Shown: positions 49,772 through 58,927 of the stretch, piece by piece
How the letters are laid out: each line of letters begins with the position of its first letter
How positions within the stretch are numbered: the stretch's first letter is position 1
From: Bacteroidetes bacterium UBA7674
GTDB lineage: Bacteria; Bacteroidota; Bacteroidia; Chitinophagales; Chitinophagaceae
Direction of reading: 5' to 3'
Assembly: GCA_002483105.1 (NCBI GenBank)
Contig: DLHG01000010.1
Span: 62,001 to 126,000, forward strand
Length of the DNA: 64,000 bases
The notes under the pieces: generated by a model
The model's input: the letters and a program-made list of their open reading frames with translations, nothing else
The model's database searches: none
What the model was told of the DNA's origin: nothing
Position numbers and translations under genes: made by a program

Positions 49772-50809
49772 ATGAAAAAAATATTACTGGGAGTAAGTGC
49801 AGCAATGATGGTAGCGGGTTCTGCTTTTGCACAGGATGCTCACTTTACTCAATATTTTGCATCGCCCATGACATTGAACCCTGCACTCACCGGTCTTACT
49901 CAGTGTGACCTGCGTTTAGCAGCTAACTATCGCCAGCAATGGGGTTCTGTATCGGCTAATCCGTACACTTCAGGTACCGTATCATACGATATGTCTACCC
50001 TTAAAGGCAAGCTCAATAACGGCGACGCTGTGGGTGTAGGTCTGTTGGTGCTTTATGATAAATCAGGCCTGGGTAGCCTTCAAAACATTACTGTCGGTCT
50101 TTCTGCTGCTTATCACAAAGCTTTCGGTTCTGCAAAACAGCATAATATCTCTTTAGGCTTCCAGGGACAACTGGTGCAAAAGAATATTGACTTTACAAAA
50201 CTTCAGTTTGAAGACCAGTATGATCCTGCAACAGGTTATGCTACTTATATAACTACAGAGAATCTTGGTAATTCGGATGTGAACTACCCTGACTTCAATG
50301 CAGGTATCATGTATTCAGGTCGTGTAGATGAGCACGCTACTGCTTATGTAGGTTTCTCTTACTACCACCTTACTCAGCCGGTTGAATCATTCCTTGATGG
50401 TAATAACAGGATACACTCCCGTTATACGGGTTATCTTGGTGGTGCATTCGATCTGAACGAAAGGTCAGTATTATATGCTAGTGCATTGTACCAAAGCCAG
50501 GCTAAAGCAACAGAAATGTTGTTAGGTGCGGCAATTGGCTGGATACTTAATCCGGGTCATGATGAAGAGTTCCAAAAGAACACGATCTTCTATCTTGGTG
50601 CCTGGTATCGTATAGGTGATGCTGTTGCTCCTTATATCGCTTTCGAGTGGTCTAAAATGCAACTGGGTGTTAGCTATGACGTAAACATCTCAAACTTCAG
50701 TGCTGCAACACGCGGTATGGGTGCTTATGAAGTATCTCTTATCTTCAACGGTTGCATCAACAAACGTGAGAAAGGACCTAACTACAATTTCTCTTGTCCT
50801 AAATTCTAA
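49772..50809 (+). CDS. Type IX secretion system membrane protein, PorP/SprF family
   Basis: This 345-residue protein has a signal peptide ending near SAFAQ. It begins the mature part with DAHFTQYFASPMTLNPALTG, the hallmark of PorP/SprF, followed by ANYRQQWGSV and a beta-barrel of repeated aromatic strands (GVGLLVLYDKSGLGSL, LSLGFQGQLVQ). PorP/SprF proteins sit in the outer membrane and are needed for secretion or surface attachment of certain T9SS cargoes. SprF-like paralogues often act with a specific large adhesin, but no such gene adjoins it here. It is monocistronic with a strong terminator. Confidence 0.93.
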   Translation: MKKILLGVSAAMMVAGSAFAQDAHFTQYFASPMTLNPALTGLTQCDLRLAANYRQQWGSVSANPYTSGTVSYDMSTLKGKLNNGDAVGVGLLVLYDKSGLGSLQNITVGLSAAYHKAFGSAKQHNISLGFQGQLVQKNIDFTKLQFEDQYDPATGYATYITTENLGNSDVNYPDFNAGIMYSGRVDEHATAYVGFSYYHLTQPVESFLDGNNRIHSRYTGYLGGAFDLNERSVLYASALYQSQAKATEMLLGAAIGWILNPGHDEEFQKNTIFYLGAWYRIGDAVAPYIAFEWSKMQLGVSYDVNISNFSAATRGMGAYEVSLIFNGCINKREKGPNYNFSCPKF

Positions 50810-50827
50810 GACAAACACCTTTTATAT

Positions 50828-50860
50828 AAAAAGAGCCCTGCTATTCGCAGGGCTCTTTTT
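50828..50860 (+). terminator. Terminator after the PorP/SprF gene
   Basis: AAAAAGAGCCCTGC pairs perfectly over 14 bp with GCAGGGCTCTTTTT around a 5-base loop, 19 bases past the stop. Confidence 0.92.
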
Positions 50861-50901
50861 TATGTATTAATATCCTAACTTTAGTATACAAAATTAAACC
50901 T

Positions 50902-51588
50902 ATGAAATACCTGATCCTTTCCTCAGCATTATTATGTGCGGTATCTGCCGATGCGCAAAAATTCATAGCTGGCATAAATGCCGGTGCTTCTGTTTCCGGA
51001 AACTTTAAAGAAGCCCCTAACTACTACTTGACAGATGGCGACATCATGAAAAACAACATTGACCCGGTGGTAAATGTTCGATTTGGTGTTCGTAAAAAAG
51101 CGACTGAATATGGTTGCCTGGTTTCGGTTAGCAGGTTCTCCCAGATGGTTGATGACCGATATATAGCCAAGCCGGAAGAGGGTTATATTATTCCACACAG
51201 AAAACCTTTTAACGGATATGTACGGTATAATCTCGCTGAACAGGCATTATCTGTGCAATTCTATGTCAATCAACATTTAACCCTCGGTAAATTTGATATG
51301 TATGGCGGCATTGCGTTGGGACAAGGTAAATTCTTTGTGCGCAATAGTTATATCAGGAGCCAATTGGAGTTGCCCGGCCAAACCGGTATTGATGACAACA
51401 CCCTTAGAACCACCAATACATTTACATCCAGTATTATGTGCGGATTGAACTATAAGGTCTCTGAAAACCTATCGGTGAATATGGAAGCCAGCGGAAACTA
51501 TGTTGTTCCGTATAGCATGAAGACCGACCGCTTTATACATTTATATAGTGTCCCGGTAACGGCAGGTATCAGATATACACTCTTCTAA
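50902..51588 (+). CDS. Outer-membrane beta-barrel protein of unknown function
   Basis: This 228-residue protein has a signal peptide ending near ADAQ and an eight-stranded-barrel pattern. GINAGASVSGNF opens the mature part, and later strands include MYGGIALGQGKFFV, MCGLNYKVSENLSVNMEAS and VTAGIRYTLF, which ends in F as outer-membrane barrels do. It resembles small porin-family proteins of Bacteroidota. There is one cysteine (GCLVSVS). Its role is not known. TAACTTTA, a near -7 box, lies about 20 bases upstream. Confidence 0.75.
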   Translation: MKYLILSSALLCAVSADAQKFIAGINAGASVSGNFKEAPNYYLTDGDIMKNNIDPVVNVRFGVRKKATEYGCLVSVSRFSQMVDDRYIAKPEEGYIIPHRKPFNGYVRYNLAEQALSVQFYVNQHLTLGKFDMYGGIALGQGKFFVRNSYIRSQLELPGQTGIDDNTLRTTNTFTSSIMCGLNYKVSENLSVNMEASGNYVVPYSMKTDRFIHLYSVPVTAGIRYTLF

Positions 51589-51666
51589 ACAGTCTTAGTA
51601 TTTCTTCATAGCATCAATACCGGCAAACGTATGGGTGGGCGGCGATACTATAATAAGTACATCAGC

Positions 51667-51674
51667 TATATTTG
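51667..51674 (+). promoter_or_regulatory. -7 promoter box four bases before the ATG at 51679
   Basis: The sequence is TATATTTG-CTCC-ATG. The exact box favours the ATG at 51679 over the upstream ATG at 51631, which would lie before the promoter. Confidence 0.62.
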
Positions 51675-51678
51675 CTCC

Positions 51679-52110
51679 ATGGAACAAAGAGTATCTATAA
51701 GAAAGGTGACCGGCATTGAAGCAATGCTGGAGCACTACGAGCTGATAACGCAACTCACTCCTACCCTCACTCTTGTTGCATATGAGTCTATGCTGGAGCA
51801 AATGACCCCTCACAATTATTACCAGGTAGCAGCCTATGAAGGTGACGTATGCATTGCTGTATCCGGTTACTGGATAGGCACAAAGATATACTCCGGCAAA
51901 TATTTAGAGATAGACAATTTTGTTGTAGCCGAGCAACACCGTTCAAAAGGCATTGGTAAAATATTGCTGGACTGGCTGACAGAAGAAGCAAATGCACATA
52001 ACTGTGAAACGATAATGCTGGATGCTTACGTAGAGAATTTCAAAGCGCATCATTTCTATTACAGGGAAGGTTTTATAGCGAGAGGGTTTCATTACCTGAA
52101 AAAAATGTAG
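51679..52110 (+). CDS. GNAT-family N-acetyltransferase
   Basis: The product is 143 residues from the ATG at 51679; the frame extends to an ATG at 51631, but the -7 box lies between them. The GNAT core has IDNFVVAEQHRSKGIGKILL, where R-x-x-G-I-G-K binds the acetyl-CoA pyrophosphate. The ending strand and helix read MLDAYVENFKAHHFYYREGF. The substrate is not evident. The mRNA is predicted to be leaderless. A hairpin starts at its stop codon. Confidence 0.9.
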   Translation: MEQRVSIRKVTGIEAMLEHYELITQLTPTLTLVAYESMLEQMTPHNYYQVAAYEGDVCIAVSGYWIGTKIYSGKYLEIDNFVVAEQHRSKGIGKILLDWLTEEANAHNCETIMLDAYVENFKAHHFYYREGFIARGFHYLKKM

Positions 52111-52134
52111 GCCGGGTTGTTGACCGACCTACAT
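52105..52134 (+). terminator. Hairpin overlapping the stop of the GNAT gene
   Basis: ATGTAGGcCGG and CCGaCCTACAT pair at ten of eleven positions around an 8-base loop; the TAG stop lies in the left arm. It is followed by ATAAAC rather than a T-run, so terminator function is uncertain. Confidence 0.5.
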
Positions 52135-52155
52135 ATAAACTATCACTGAAAATAT

Positions 52156-54498
52156 CTAGTGTCTTACCATTAGCTTCATAGCCTTTCCGTTATACATCAC
52201 TACATACATACCGGTACTGAAACCAGACATATCAATCGTATTATTTACCTCCGCAACTTTACTATAAACTTGTTGACCAACTGAGTTAGTGATCGTGATC
52301 TCTTTTCCTTTAACTGCAGTTGGTATCAATATCGTAACTGAAGACGATACAGGGTTAGGATATACAGACATTGCAGCATCGCTTGATACCACTTCCTCTA
52401 CAGAAGTATTCTGGTTGTTAAAACCAAAGGTGGCTGTTTGTATCACGAAGTTGCCGGTACCGTTAGGAATCCTTGCAAAGCCCATATTCGAAGGCTGCTG
52501 CCCCCAGGACACACTATCAATTAATTGCTGTGCAGCATTGAGCAGGTAGAGTATCTCACCTGAAGCACTCAGCTTAAAATTGGCATGGTTGGTACCTTGT
52601 GCACTGTCTTCATCAGCCCAATATATAAGATATCCATCGGCAGGTATTACTGTTCCGGCTGGAATCTCCCACTTATCCAGGTTGCCGATATTATCTGTGA
52701 GATAAAAGCCGCTGATGTCTATTGACTGCGCTGACTTATTATACAACTCTATCCAATCATCAAAATCACCCGCATTGTCGCCAAATGAGGAAGCATTATC
52801 TGCCATCAGCTCATTGATCACTACGCCCGGATTAACAGCAACTACCGGGGCAATATTATATATATACACATCGTGCTCGGCACCAACAGGTAAATAACTT
52901 ACAGAGTGCGCAATATTATTAGCAGCGGCTTCTACATAGTAACGAACCCATGTCCCGGCAGGCTGACCGGGAATAGTAGCACCATATGTACCATCACCGG
53001 CAGCGCCATCATTGTGCGCACCATCGTCGTACATAGTTTCCTCGGTGAAGTTTCCAACTAACTCTGTAGAGTAATAAAGTTTTACGCCAAAGATGCCGTT
53101 AGTAGAAGTTACATCACTGGTAATGTGGGCTTCTTCATTAGCGTTAGGTACTACCCATTGTTGGTTGGCAGAGTTGTGATAATATGCGTTGGCTATAACA
53201 GGAGCCACTTGTGCTACTTCTGCATTAGCCAGTAAATTATTGCGGCGATTATTCACGAAATTCTGCAGTACAGTAACCTCGCTATTGAAATTTGCGTAAG
53301 TGTATATTTTCTTAGGGTCAGACTGCACCAGCGCATCTATCATTGCCTTGTAATTATTCAGCATAGCATTGCATGAAGTCACATCCAGTTCCTCGGTGAT
53401 GATGGTACGCATATGCGCCAGGTAGCGTTGCCTCCATTGCGGTACCGCAAGTAACTTATTGAGCAAAGGGTAGTTTGCGTCATTCTCATGATAGAACGGA
53501 CTCCAGGTGACACTTTGGGTATGAAACGCTGAATTACCATCAAACTCATGAGGGACCATACGGCCTGTTTCCGGCTCATAATATGCGTAGTAGTCCATTT
53601 TACCTTTATATACATAGCTATCATCATCAGAGAAAGCAATTTCCGAGGCCAGGAACCAGAGCGTCCTGTCAATATCCATATATGCAGGTAACAGACCCGG
53701 TAAATTGGCGACAGTGGTATTATCCAGCTTATCGCATACATCTACAAGGTAAGTCCACGGATTTGTAACATCGCTGCTCTTCAGGGTATAATATTGCTGG
53801 TAAGAGCTGGCATTCGGGCCTAAGTAGTTCAATGCTGCAGTACCGTCACCCCAGCCCGGAGGGCCTTGTACGTCTGTCGTTGCGCGCCAATGAGCCCCAT
53901 CATTGCTCAGGTACCACTCTTCCAGGAAATCCTTATTGATCTGCTGCACATGAGGATATATACCCCAGTCAGCATTATTAATATATAAGTGCACAAAATT
54001 AGCCTGGGCGGCAGGAATGTGCTTTCTTATCTGGTGTAAGTAAAACACCTCCCTTAAAAACGATGCATCCTGAAAGGCGTTGTTGAGGTTGAGTGTATTA
54101 TAGCCCATCAAGTCCTGGTTAGCATGAACATGATCCATAGACAAATTGAAGGACTTCTTTTGGGAATTTTGAATCTGCATATAGGAGGTATTCCCTTTAA
54201 AACGCACCCCAATACTGTCGTAAGTAACATTATCAACTGTTAAAGAAGCAGGAATATCAGTTCCAGACTGGTAATTCTGTGTCATCAGCTGCCAGTAGTT
54301 GGTTTGGCCGAAATTCAAGTAGAAATTCCTGATAGTAGCCGAGTCATACAATCCCGGAAGATCTTGCTTGCCCATTACCAGCTTTCGCCCGTTATCCGTA
54401 AAGGACCATTGTTCCGGAATAGACTGAGCCATTGAAAGGGTGGACAAACCTGTACATAACACTACCTGCAAGGCGGATATCAATATGCGTTTCAACAT
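52156..54498 (-). CDS. CotH-kinase-family surface protein with lamin-tail and T9SS sorting domains
   Basis: This 780-residue protein has a signal peptide ending near LSMAQ. The CotH domain (about 35-400) has VRFKGNTSYMQIQNSQKKSFNLS, the block LREVFYLHQIRKH, and the kinase-like acidic motif HEFDGNSAF. A beta-sandwich follows (about 440-545, ending near NIAHSVSYLP). Next comes a lamin-tail domain (about 560-690) with VINELMADNASSFGDNAGDF and DDWIELYNKS. The C-terminal sorting domain has VYPNPVSSSVTILI. CotH phosphorylates spore-coat protein in Bacillus; the target of this secreted form is unknown. Confidence 0.9.
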   Translation of the reverse strand: MLKRILISALQVVLCTGLSTLSMAQSIPEQWSFTDNGRKLVMGKQDLPGLYDSATIRNFYLNFGQTNYWQLMTQNYQSGTDIPASLTVDNVTYDSIGVRFKGNTSYMQIQNSQKKSFNLSMDHVHANQDLMGYNTLNLNNAFQDASFLREVFYLHQIRKHIPAAQANFVHLYINNADWGIYPHVQQINKDFLEEWYLSNDGAHWRATTDVQGPPGWGDGTAALNYLGPNASSYQQYYTLKSSDVTNPWTYLVDVCDKLDNTTVANLPGLLPAYMDIDRTLWFLASEIAFSDDDSYVYKGKMDYYAYYEPETGRMVPHEFDGNSAFHTQSVTWSPFYHENDANYPLLNKLLAVPQWRQRYLAHMRTIITEELDVTSCNAMLNNYKAMIDALVQSDPKKIYTYANFNSEVTVLQNFVNNRRNNLLANAEVAQVAPVIANAYYHNSANQQWVVPNANEEAHITSDVTSTNGIFGVKLYYSTELVGNFTEETMYDDGAHNDGAAGDGTYGATIPGQPAGTWVRYYVEAAANNIAHSVSYLPVGAEHDVYIYNIAPVVAVNPGVVINELMADNASSFGDNAGDFDDWIELYNKSAQSIDISGFYLTDNIGNLDKWEIPAGTVIPADGYLIYWADEDSAQGTNHANFKLSASGEILYLLNAAQQLIDSVSWGQQPSNMGFARIPNGTGNFVIQTATFGFNNQNTSVEEVVSSDAAMSVYPNPVSSSVTILIPTAVKGKEITITNSVGQQVYSKVAEVNNTIDMSGFSTGMYVVMYNGKAMKLMVRH

Positions 54499-54702
54499 AA
54501 TTATCGTTTGAGAACTTACTATTTATAAATACAAAAAAACACCAATAACAACATTAGACGTAATAAATGTTGCGAATCATTCGTTTTCAGGGACAAAAAA
54601 TCGAATTTTTTAAACCTGTCAATGCCTGATTATAAAGGGGCTATTAAAATCTAAACCTTAATCTTATATTGCCATAGAGGAAAATAATTTCTTAATTAGA
54701 TG

Positions 54703-54712
54703 TATGTACATA
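54703..54712. promoter_or_regulatory. Possible operator for the MarR-family regulator
   Basis: TATGTACATA is a perfect 10-base palindrome overlapping the first two bases of the marR -7 box. Binding there would block transcription, as expected for MarR autoregulation. The assignment is inference from position. Confidence 0.45.
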
Positions 54713-54718
54713 TATTTG
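54711..54718 (+). promoter_or_regulatory. -7 promoter box four bases before the marR-type ATG
   Basis: The sequence is TATATTTG-CATT-ATG, with an exact TAnnTTTG box. The mRNA is predicted to start at or next to the start codon. Confidence 0.62.
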
Positions 54719-54722
54719 CATT

Positions 54723-55178
54723 ATGAAACTGGAAGACGCTATTAAAAGCAACAAGTTCAGGGACGAAGGCCACAAGGCATCATTGAACATTCTTTACACA
54801 GCCTATTGGCTGAAAAGTAAGTTCAGCGGCGCGATGAAAGAACTGGGGATGACCTCAGAGCAATTCAACGTGATGCGCATCTTGAAAGGCAAACACCCTG
54901 AAGACATGTGCGTGAAAGATATCGGCTCCAGGATGATTGAAAAAAGCTCAAACGTGCCTCGTATCATTGACAGGCTGGTGGACAAGAAGTTGGTAAAAAG
55001 GGTAACTTCGAAGGAAGACAAGAGGGAAACACTGATCTCTCTTACCGACAAAGGGATCAAACAGCTGACGGATGCCAGTAAAATAATGGACGAGATAGGA
55101 ATGAAGGTTGTAGGGCTCAATAATGAAGAGGCTGCACAACTGAATGAGCTTCTAGAAAAGCTAAGGGCATCTGATTAA
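54723..55178 (+). CDS. MarR-family transcriptional regulator
   Basis: This 151-residue protein has the winged-helix fold of MarR. N- and C-terminal helices form the dimer (LNILYTAYWLKSKFSGAMKE and the end LNELLEKLRASD). The recognition region is VKDIGSRMIEKSSNVPRIID, and the wing has KLVKRVTSKEDKRETLISLT with the conserved D-K-R. It is followed after 23 bases by a YceI gene, a common pair in Bacteroidota, where MarR probably controls YceI expression in response to a small molecule or stress. A palindrome overlaps its promoter. Confidence 0.93.
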   Translation: MKLEDAIKSNKFRDEGHKASLNILYTAYWLKSKFSGAMKELGMTSEQFNVMRILKGKHPEDMCVKDIGSRMIEKSSNVPRIIDRLVDKKLVKRVTSKEDKRETLISLTDKGIKQLTDASKIMDEIGMKVVGLNNEEAAQLNELLEKLRASD

Positions 55179-55201
55179 TCAAAACATAAAAAGCAAATAT
55201 T

Positions 55202-55729
55202 ATGGCAACTACATGGAATTTAGACACCTCGCACTCTGAAATACAATTCAAGGTGAGGCACATGATGATCACGAACGTAACGGGTCATTTCGGAACATTT
55301 AATGCTACTGTGGAAACAGAAGGCGATGATTTTAGCACTGCTAAAATTCACTTCACAGCGGATATTGATTCGATCAATACCAAGAACGAACAACGTGATG
55401 GCCACCTGAAGTCTGAAGACTTCTTTGACGCGGCGAATCACCCACAACTGACCTTTGAAGGTTCAGGACTGGAAAAGGTAGATGATGAGAACTACAAACT
55501 GCATGGTACACTTAGCATCAGGGGTGTAGCAAAGCCGATCACACTGGATGTAGAGTACGGCGGCACGATAAAAGACCCTTGGGGCATGACACGTGCGGGC
55601 TTTACTGTAGAAGGCAAGATCAACAGGAAAGAATATGGCCTGCACTGGAGTGCAGCGACTGAGGCAGGCGGATTGGTAGTAGGTGATGACGTAAAGCTTT
55701 CTGCAACAGTTGAGTTTACAAAAGCATAA
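55202..55729 (+). CDS. YceI-family protein, cytoplasmic form
   Basis: This 175-residue protein covers one YceI lipocalin-like barrel. It starts directly with TTWNLDTSHSEIQFKVRHMM and has no signal peptide. It contains the family pattern IDSINTKNEQRDGHLKSEDFFDAANHPQL and ends GDDVKLSATVEFTKA. YceI proteins bind polyisoprenoids or similar long lipids in a barrel cavity. The E. coli protein is periplasmic, while this one should stay in the cytoplasm. Co-transcribed with marR, it is a likely target of that regulator. Confidence 0.95.
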   Translation: MATTWNLDTSHSEIQFKVRHMMITNVTGHFGTFNATVETEGDDFSTAKIHFTADIDSINTKNEQRDGHLKSEDFFDAANHPQLTFEGSGLEKVDDENYKLHGTLSIRGVAKPITLDVEYGGTIKDPWGMTRAGFTVEGKINRKEYGLHWSAATEAGGLVVGDDVKLSATVEFTKA

Positions 55730-55758
55730 TTATATTTTTCATACTGATTATTTTAACA

Positions 55759-55783
55759 AAATGGCTGCTTCAGGCAGCCATTT
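55759..55783 (+). terminator. Terminator after the marR-yceI operon
   Basis: AAATGGCTGC pairs perfectly with GCAGCCATTT around a 5-base loop, 29 bases past the yceI stop. Confidence 0.8.
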
Positions 55784-55853
55784 CTGTACCTAGTGGCGTG
55801 ATTATTATGCGTTTATGGCATGCCGACATCTACATTATCGTAAAGAGAAGAAA

Positions 55854-56327
55854 ATGGCGAATAATCCACATGATATAGAACTGCCGAAGGAATTCTCCGG
55901 GCACGCACAATTCGTTTTGTATAACAGGTACGGTGACCCACGCGTTTGCGGTTGGGAAAACAAATGGATCAACCACTGGAAAATACAAGAGCGCTTCCCA
56001 TGGTTCCCTGAAAAGATCATCATGGTACATAAGCACTTCCAGACTATGCTGGAGAAAGCAATTCTACAGCTCACCATCTACGACCTGTATAAAGAGATCA
56101 GGTCTTTTGTGAGCTGCTTCGAGATCCGCAACATGAAGGTCGATAATTCATTATTGTCGCTGCATTCGTGGGGTGCAGCAATAGATCTGAATAGTATTGA
56201 CGATGATCCTACCATGGCCAGGTGGAGCCTCGATTTCCTGCGAATTATGACCGAAAACGGTATTTATTGCGGTCAAAACTGGATAGAGCGGAAAGACCCG
56301 ATGCACTTTGCTATGGTAAATGGTTAA
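55854..56327 (+). CDS. M15-family peptidase (VanY/D,D-carboxypeptidase-like)
   Basis: The product is 157 residues from the ATG at 55854. An upstream in-frame ATG at 55815 would add 13 basic residues of no family character. Zinc-site motifs are LHSWGAAIDLN, giving the His and Asp, and KDPMHFAM, giving the last His. M15 enzymes cut D-Ala-D-Ala or related peptidoglycan cross-links, but no signal peptide is visible, so the location is unclear. It may be exported by another route or act on recycled wall peptides. Its neighbours do not indicate the role. Confidence 0.82.
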   Translation: MANNPHDIELPKEFSGHAQFVLYNRYGDPRVCGWENKWINHWKIQERFPWFPEKIIMVHKHFQTMLEKAILQLTIYDLYKEIRSFVSCFEIRNMKVDNSLLSLHSWGAAIDLNSIDDDPTMARWSLDFLRIMTENGIYCGQNWIERKDPMHFAMVNG

Positions 56328-56370
56328 GAAAAAGTTGTAACTTTTTTCCGGCTAAACCGATATACTATAT

Positions 56371-57192
56371 ATGCAACTGGCAGGAAAGACGTATTTTATT
56401 ACCGGCGCGAGCCGCGGAATAGGCAAAGCAATAGCATTAAGACTGGCAAAAGAAGGGGCTAACATAGCAGTTGTAGCTAAATCGGTAGTAGAAGATCCGA
56501 GGCTGGGCGGCACGATACAAGGCTCAGTAGAAGAAATAAATGCAGCAGGTGGTAAAGGCCTTGCCATACAGTGTGACATCCGTGATGAAGAGCAAATAAT
56601 AAGGGCTGTACAGCAGACCATCAGCATCTTTGGTGGCATTGACGGCGTAATTAATAATGCCTCAGCCATCTCCCTGAGTAAAACAGAACAAACAGAGGCA
56701 AAGCGCTTCGACCTGATGCACAGTATTAATGTGCGCGGTACCTTCCTTGTGACCAAGCATTGTATCCCTTTCCTGAAAAAATCAAGCAACCCGCATATCA
56801 TTACCCTTTCTCCCCCACTTGATATGGACCCGAAATGGTTCGGGTTCTCCGTGGCATATAGCCTCACCAAGTTCAATATGAGCATGATGGCGATTGGTTG
56901 GGCAGATGAATTTAAAGATGCAGGCATAGCAGCGAATGCATTATGGCCTGTCACCACAATAGCCACAGCAGCAGTGAAGAACTTACTCGGCGGCGATATG
57001 CTGATAAACATGAGCAGGAAACCGGAGATACTGGCCGACTGTGTGAACTGGATAGTGCAGCAACCTGCTAAGGAATGCACCGGCAATACTTTCCTGGACG
57101 AAGAGATACTGGCGAAAGCAGGGATCACCGACCTGGAACAGTATGCAGTAACACCGGGTGGGAAATTACAAAAAGACCTTTTCGTAAAATAG
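56371..57192 (+). CDS. Short-chain dehydrogenase/reductase, HSDL2-like
   Basis: This 273-residue protein is a classical Rossmann-fold SDR. The cofactor motif is TGASRGIG at residues 11-18, followed by the NNAS motif (VINNASAISL). The catalytic pair is Y163 and K167 in AYSLTKFN. The usual catalytic Ser lies near TLSPPLDMDP. The sequence is closest in my memory to the hydroxysteroid dehydrogenase-like 2 group, whose substrates are unknown. It precedes the ABC transporter genes by 24 bases and probably starts their operon. Confidence 0.9.
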   Translation: MQLAGKTYFITGASRGIGKAIALRLAKEGANIAVVAKSVVEDPRLGGTIQGSVEEINAAGGKGLAIQCDIRDEEQIIRAVQQTISIFGGIDGVINNASAISLSKTEQTEAKRFDLMHSINVRGTFLVTKHCIPFLKKSSNPHIITLSPPLDMDPKWFGFSVAYSLTKFNMSMMAIGWADEFKDAGIAANALWPVTTIATAAVKNLLGGDMLINMSRKPEILADCVNWIVQQPAKECTGNTFLDEEILAKAGITDLEQYAVTPGGKLQKDLFVK

Positions 57193-57216
57193 ACATTACA
57201 ACACGCACACTATACA

Positions 57217-58104
57217 ATGGACACTATATTATCAATTAAGAATGTATCAAAAGCATACGGGCGGATACAGGCCCTGAAAGATGTGTCTTTTGATGTGCCT
57301 GCAGGCTCCGTATTCGGGATACTTGGGCCAAACGGAAGCGGAAAGACCACTATGCTGGGCATACTACTGAATGTACTGAAAGCAGATGCCGGCAACTATT
57401 CCTGGTTTGGCGGTGCCGCACCGGCCGATGCGCGCAGGCAAATAGGTTCGTTGTTGGAAACACCGAATTTTTATCATTACATGTCGGCTTACGATAACCT
57501 GGCCATATCCGCCGCTATCAAACAAAGAGGTGATGATGACAGGGACAACGTGCTGAAAAGGCTCGGTCTGTTTGAAAGAAAGAACAGTAAGTTCCAGACT
57601 TTCTCTTTGGGTATGAAACAAAGGCTAGCTATAGCAGCGGCGCTGCTGGGTGGCCCTAAGATATTGGTACTGGATGAGCCTACAAACGGGCTTGACCCCG
57701 CGGGTATCGCCGAGATACGCGATATGATACGCCAGCTAAACAGGGAAGGCATCACCATTATTATGGCCAGCCATCTGCTGGATGAAGTAGAAAAAGTGTG
57801 TACGCATGTAGCTATACTGAAAACAGGTAACCTGCTATTAAGCGGTCCGGTAAATGAAGTGCTGCGTAGTGAAGACCAGGTAGAAGTAGGTTCACTGGAT
57901 GTGGTAGCGTTGGAAAATGCAATGAAGAATATGCCGGGTATAACAAAAGTGCAGCCCCTGAATGGTATGCTGCAATTGAATTGCGATGCCAGCGTAACCA
58001 CTACGCAGATCAATGACTATTGCATCAGCAAGGGCATCACTCTTTCCCACCTGTTGCTGAAAAAGAAGAGCCTCGAAACCAAATTCATGGAGCTTACCAA
58101 TTAA
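57217..58104 (+). CDS. ABC transporter ATP-binding protein (BcrA/CcmA-like)
   Basis: This 295-residue ATPase has Walker A GPNGSGKTT with K43, signature LGMKQRLAIA (with a preceding FS), Walker B ILVLDEPTNGLDP and switch region IIMASHLLDEVEKVC. The roughly 75 residues after about 220 form the C-terminal extension seen in transporters of the BcrA/DrrA type. It pairs with the permease 13 bases downstream. Such two-gene ABC-2 transporters export lipids, antibiotics or peptides; the substrate is unknown here. Confidence 0.95.
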   Translation: MDTILSIKNVSKAYGRIQALKDVSFDVPAGSVFGILGPNGSGKTTMLGILLNVLKADAGNYSWFGGAAPADARRQIGSLLETPNFYHYMSAYDNLAISAAIKQRGDDDRDNVLKRLGLFERKNSKFQTFSLGMKQRLAIAAALLGGPKILVLDEPTNGLDPAGIAEIRDMIRQLNREGITIIMASHLLDEVEKVCTHVAILKTGNLLLSGPVNEVLRSEDQVEVGSLDVVALENAMKNMPGITKVQPLNGMLQLNCDASVTTTQINDYCISKGITLSHLLLKKKSLETKFMELTN

Positions 58105-58117
58105 AACACACACAAAG

Positions 58118-58927
58118 ATGAAAGCATTACTTGCCATAGAATGGCTTAAAATAAAAAAGTACCGTACGGTATGGATACTTACACTACTGTTTGCCGTACT
58201 GATTATTTCCTTCAACCTCCTGGCAGACTCTAACGTACTGTCAATAGGTGGCGGTGGCCCTAAAGGCGCGAAACAATCGATAAGCATTATTAATTCCGAC
58301 TACACCTTTTCATCGGTATGGTCCAATACAGGCTTCTGGATAAAACTTTTTACCGGCCTGCTTGCAGTGATCATCGTGATACTGACGACTAATGAATACC
58401 AGTTTCGTACAAACAGACAAAACGTTATTGACGGATGGCAACGCACGCAATTCTTCAATGCTAAATGGGGACTTGCCTTATCACTCAGCATTATCATTAC
58501 AGTTTTCAACTTTGTGATGGGCTTTAGTTTTGCTATGATCAATGGCTCTCATATTGCCGACATAGGATTGCACGCTGAAAAAATATTTTATGTCTTCCTG
58601 CTGACGCTTAACTATTTTGGTTTGGCACTCACGTTGTCGCTGTTCCTGAAAAAAACGGGTATGTCGGTGTTGATATTCCTGTTGTACACTTATATTATTG
58701 AGTTCATGCTCTCGCAGCTATTGAACCATAAAGTGATGGAGAATATCGGTAATTTCCTGCCGCTGCAATCGAGCGCGGAGCTATTGAACTACCCTTTCCC
58801 TGATATGGTAAAACAAATGATACCGGGTGAAGTGCTGAGCGATTCAGTCTATATATTCGCCTCTATCGGGTGGATCATCATATATTACTTTTCCGGAAGA
58901 CAGAAATTACTCAAAGGGGATTGGTAA
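58118..58927 (+). CDS. ABC-2 type transporter permease
   Basis: This 269-residue protein has six predicted membrane helices. The first is WILTLLFAVLIISFNLLA, followed by a periplasmic loop (about 45-70). The amphipathic segment ends in TTNEYQFRTNRQNVIDGW, which is typical of this permease family. The remaining helices lie at about 105-260. It forms a transporter with the ATPase encoded just upstream. Its TAA stop (58925-58927) is also the first three bases of the putative surE -7 box. Confidence 0.88.
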   Translation: MKALLAIEWLKIKKYRTVWILTLLFAVLIISFNLLADSNVLSIGGGGPKGAKQSISIINSDYTFSSVWSNTGFWIKLFTGLLAVIIVILTTNEYQFRTNRQNVIDGWQRTQFFNAKWGLALSLSIIITVFNFVMGFSFAMINGSHIADIGLHAEKIFYVFLLTLNYFGLALTLSLFLKKTGMSVLIFLLYTYIIEFMLSQLLNHKVMENIGNFLPLQSSAELLNYPFPDMVKQMIPGEVLSDSVYIFASIGWIIIYYFSGRQKLLKGDW

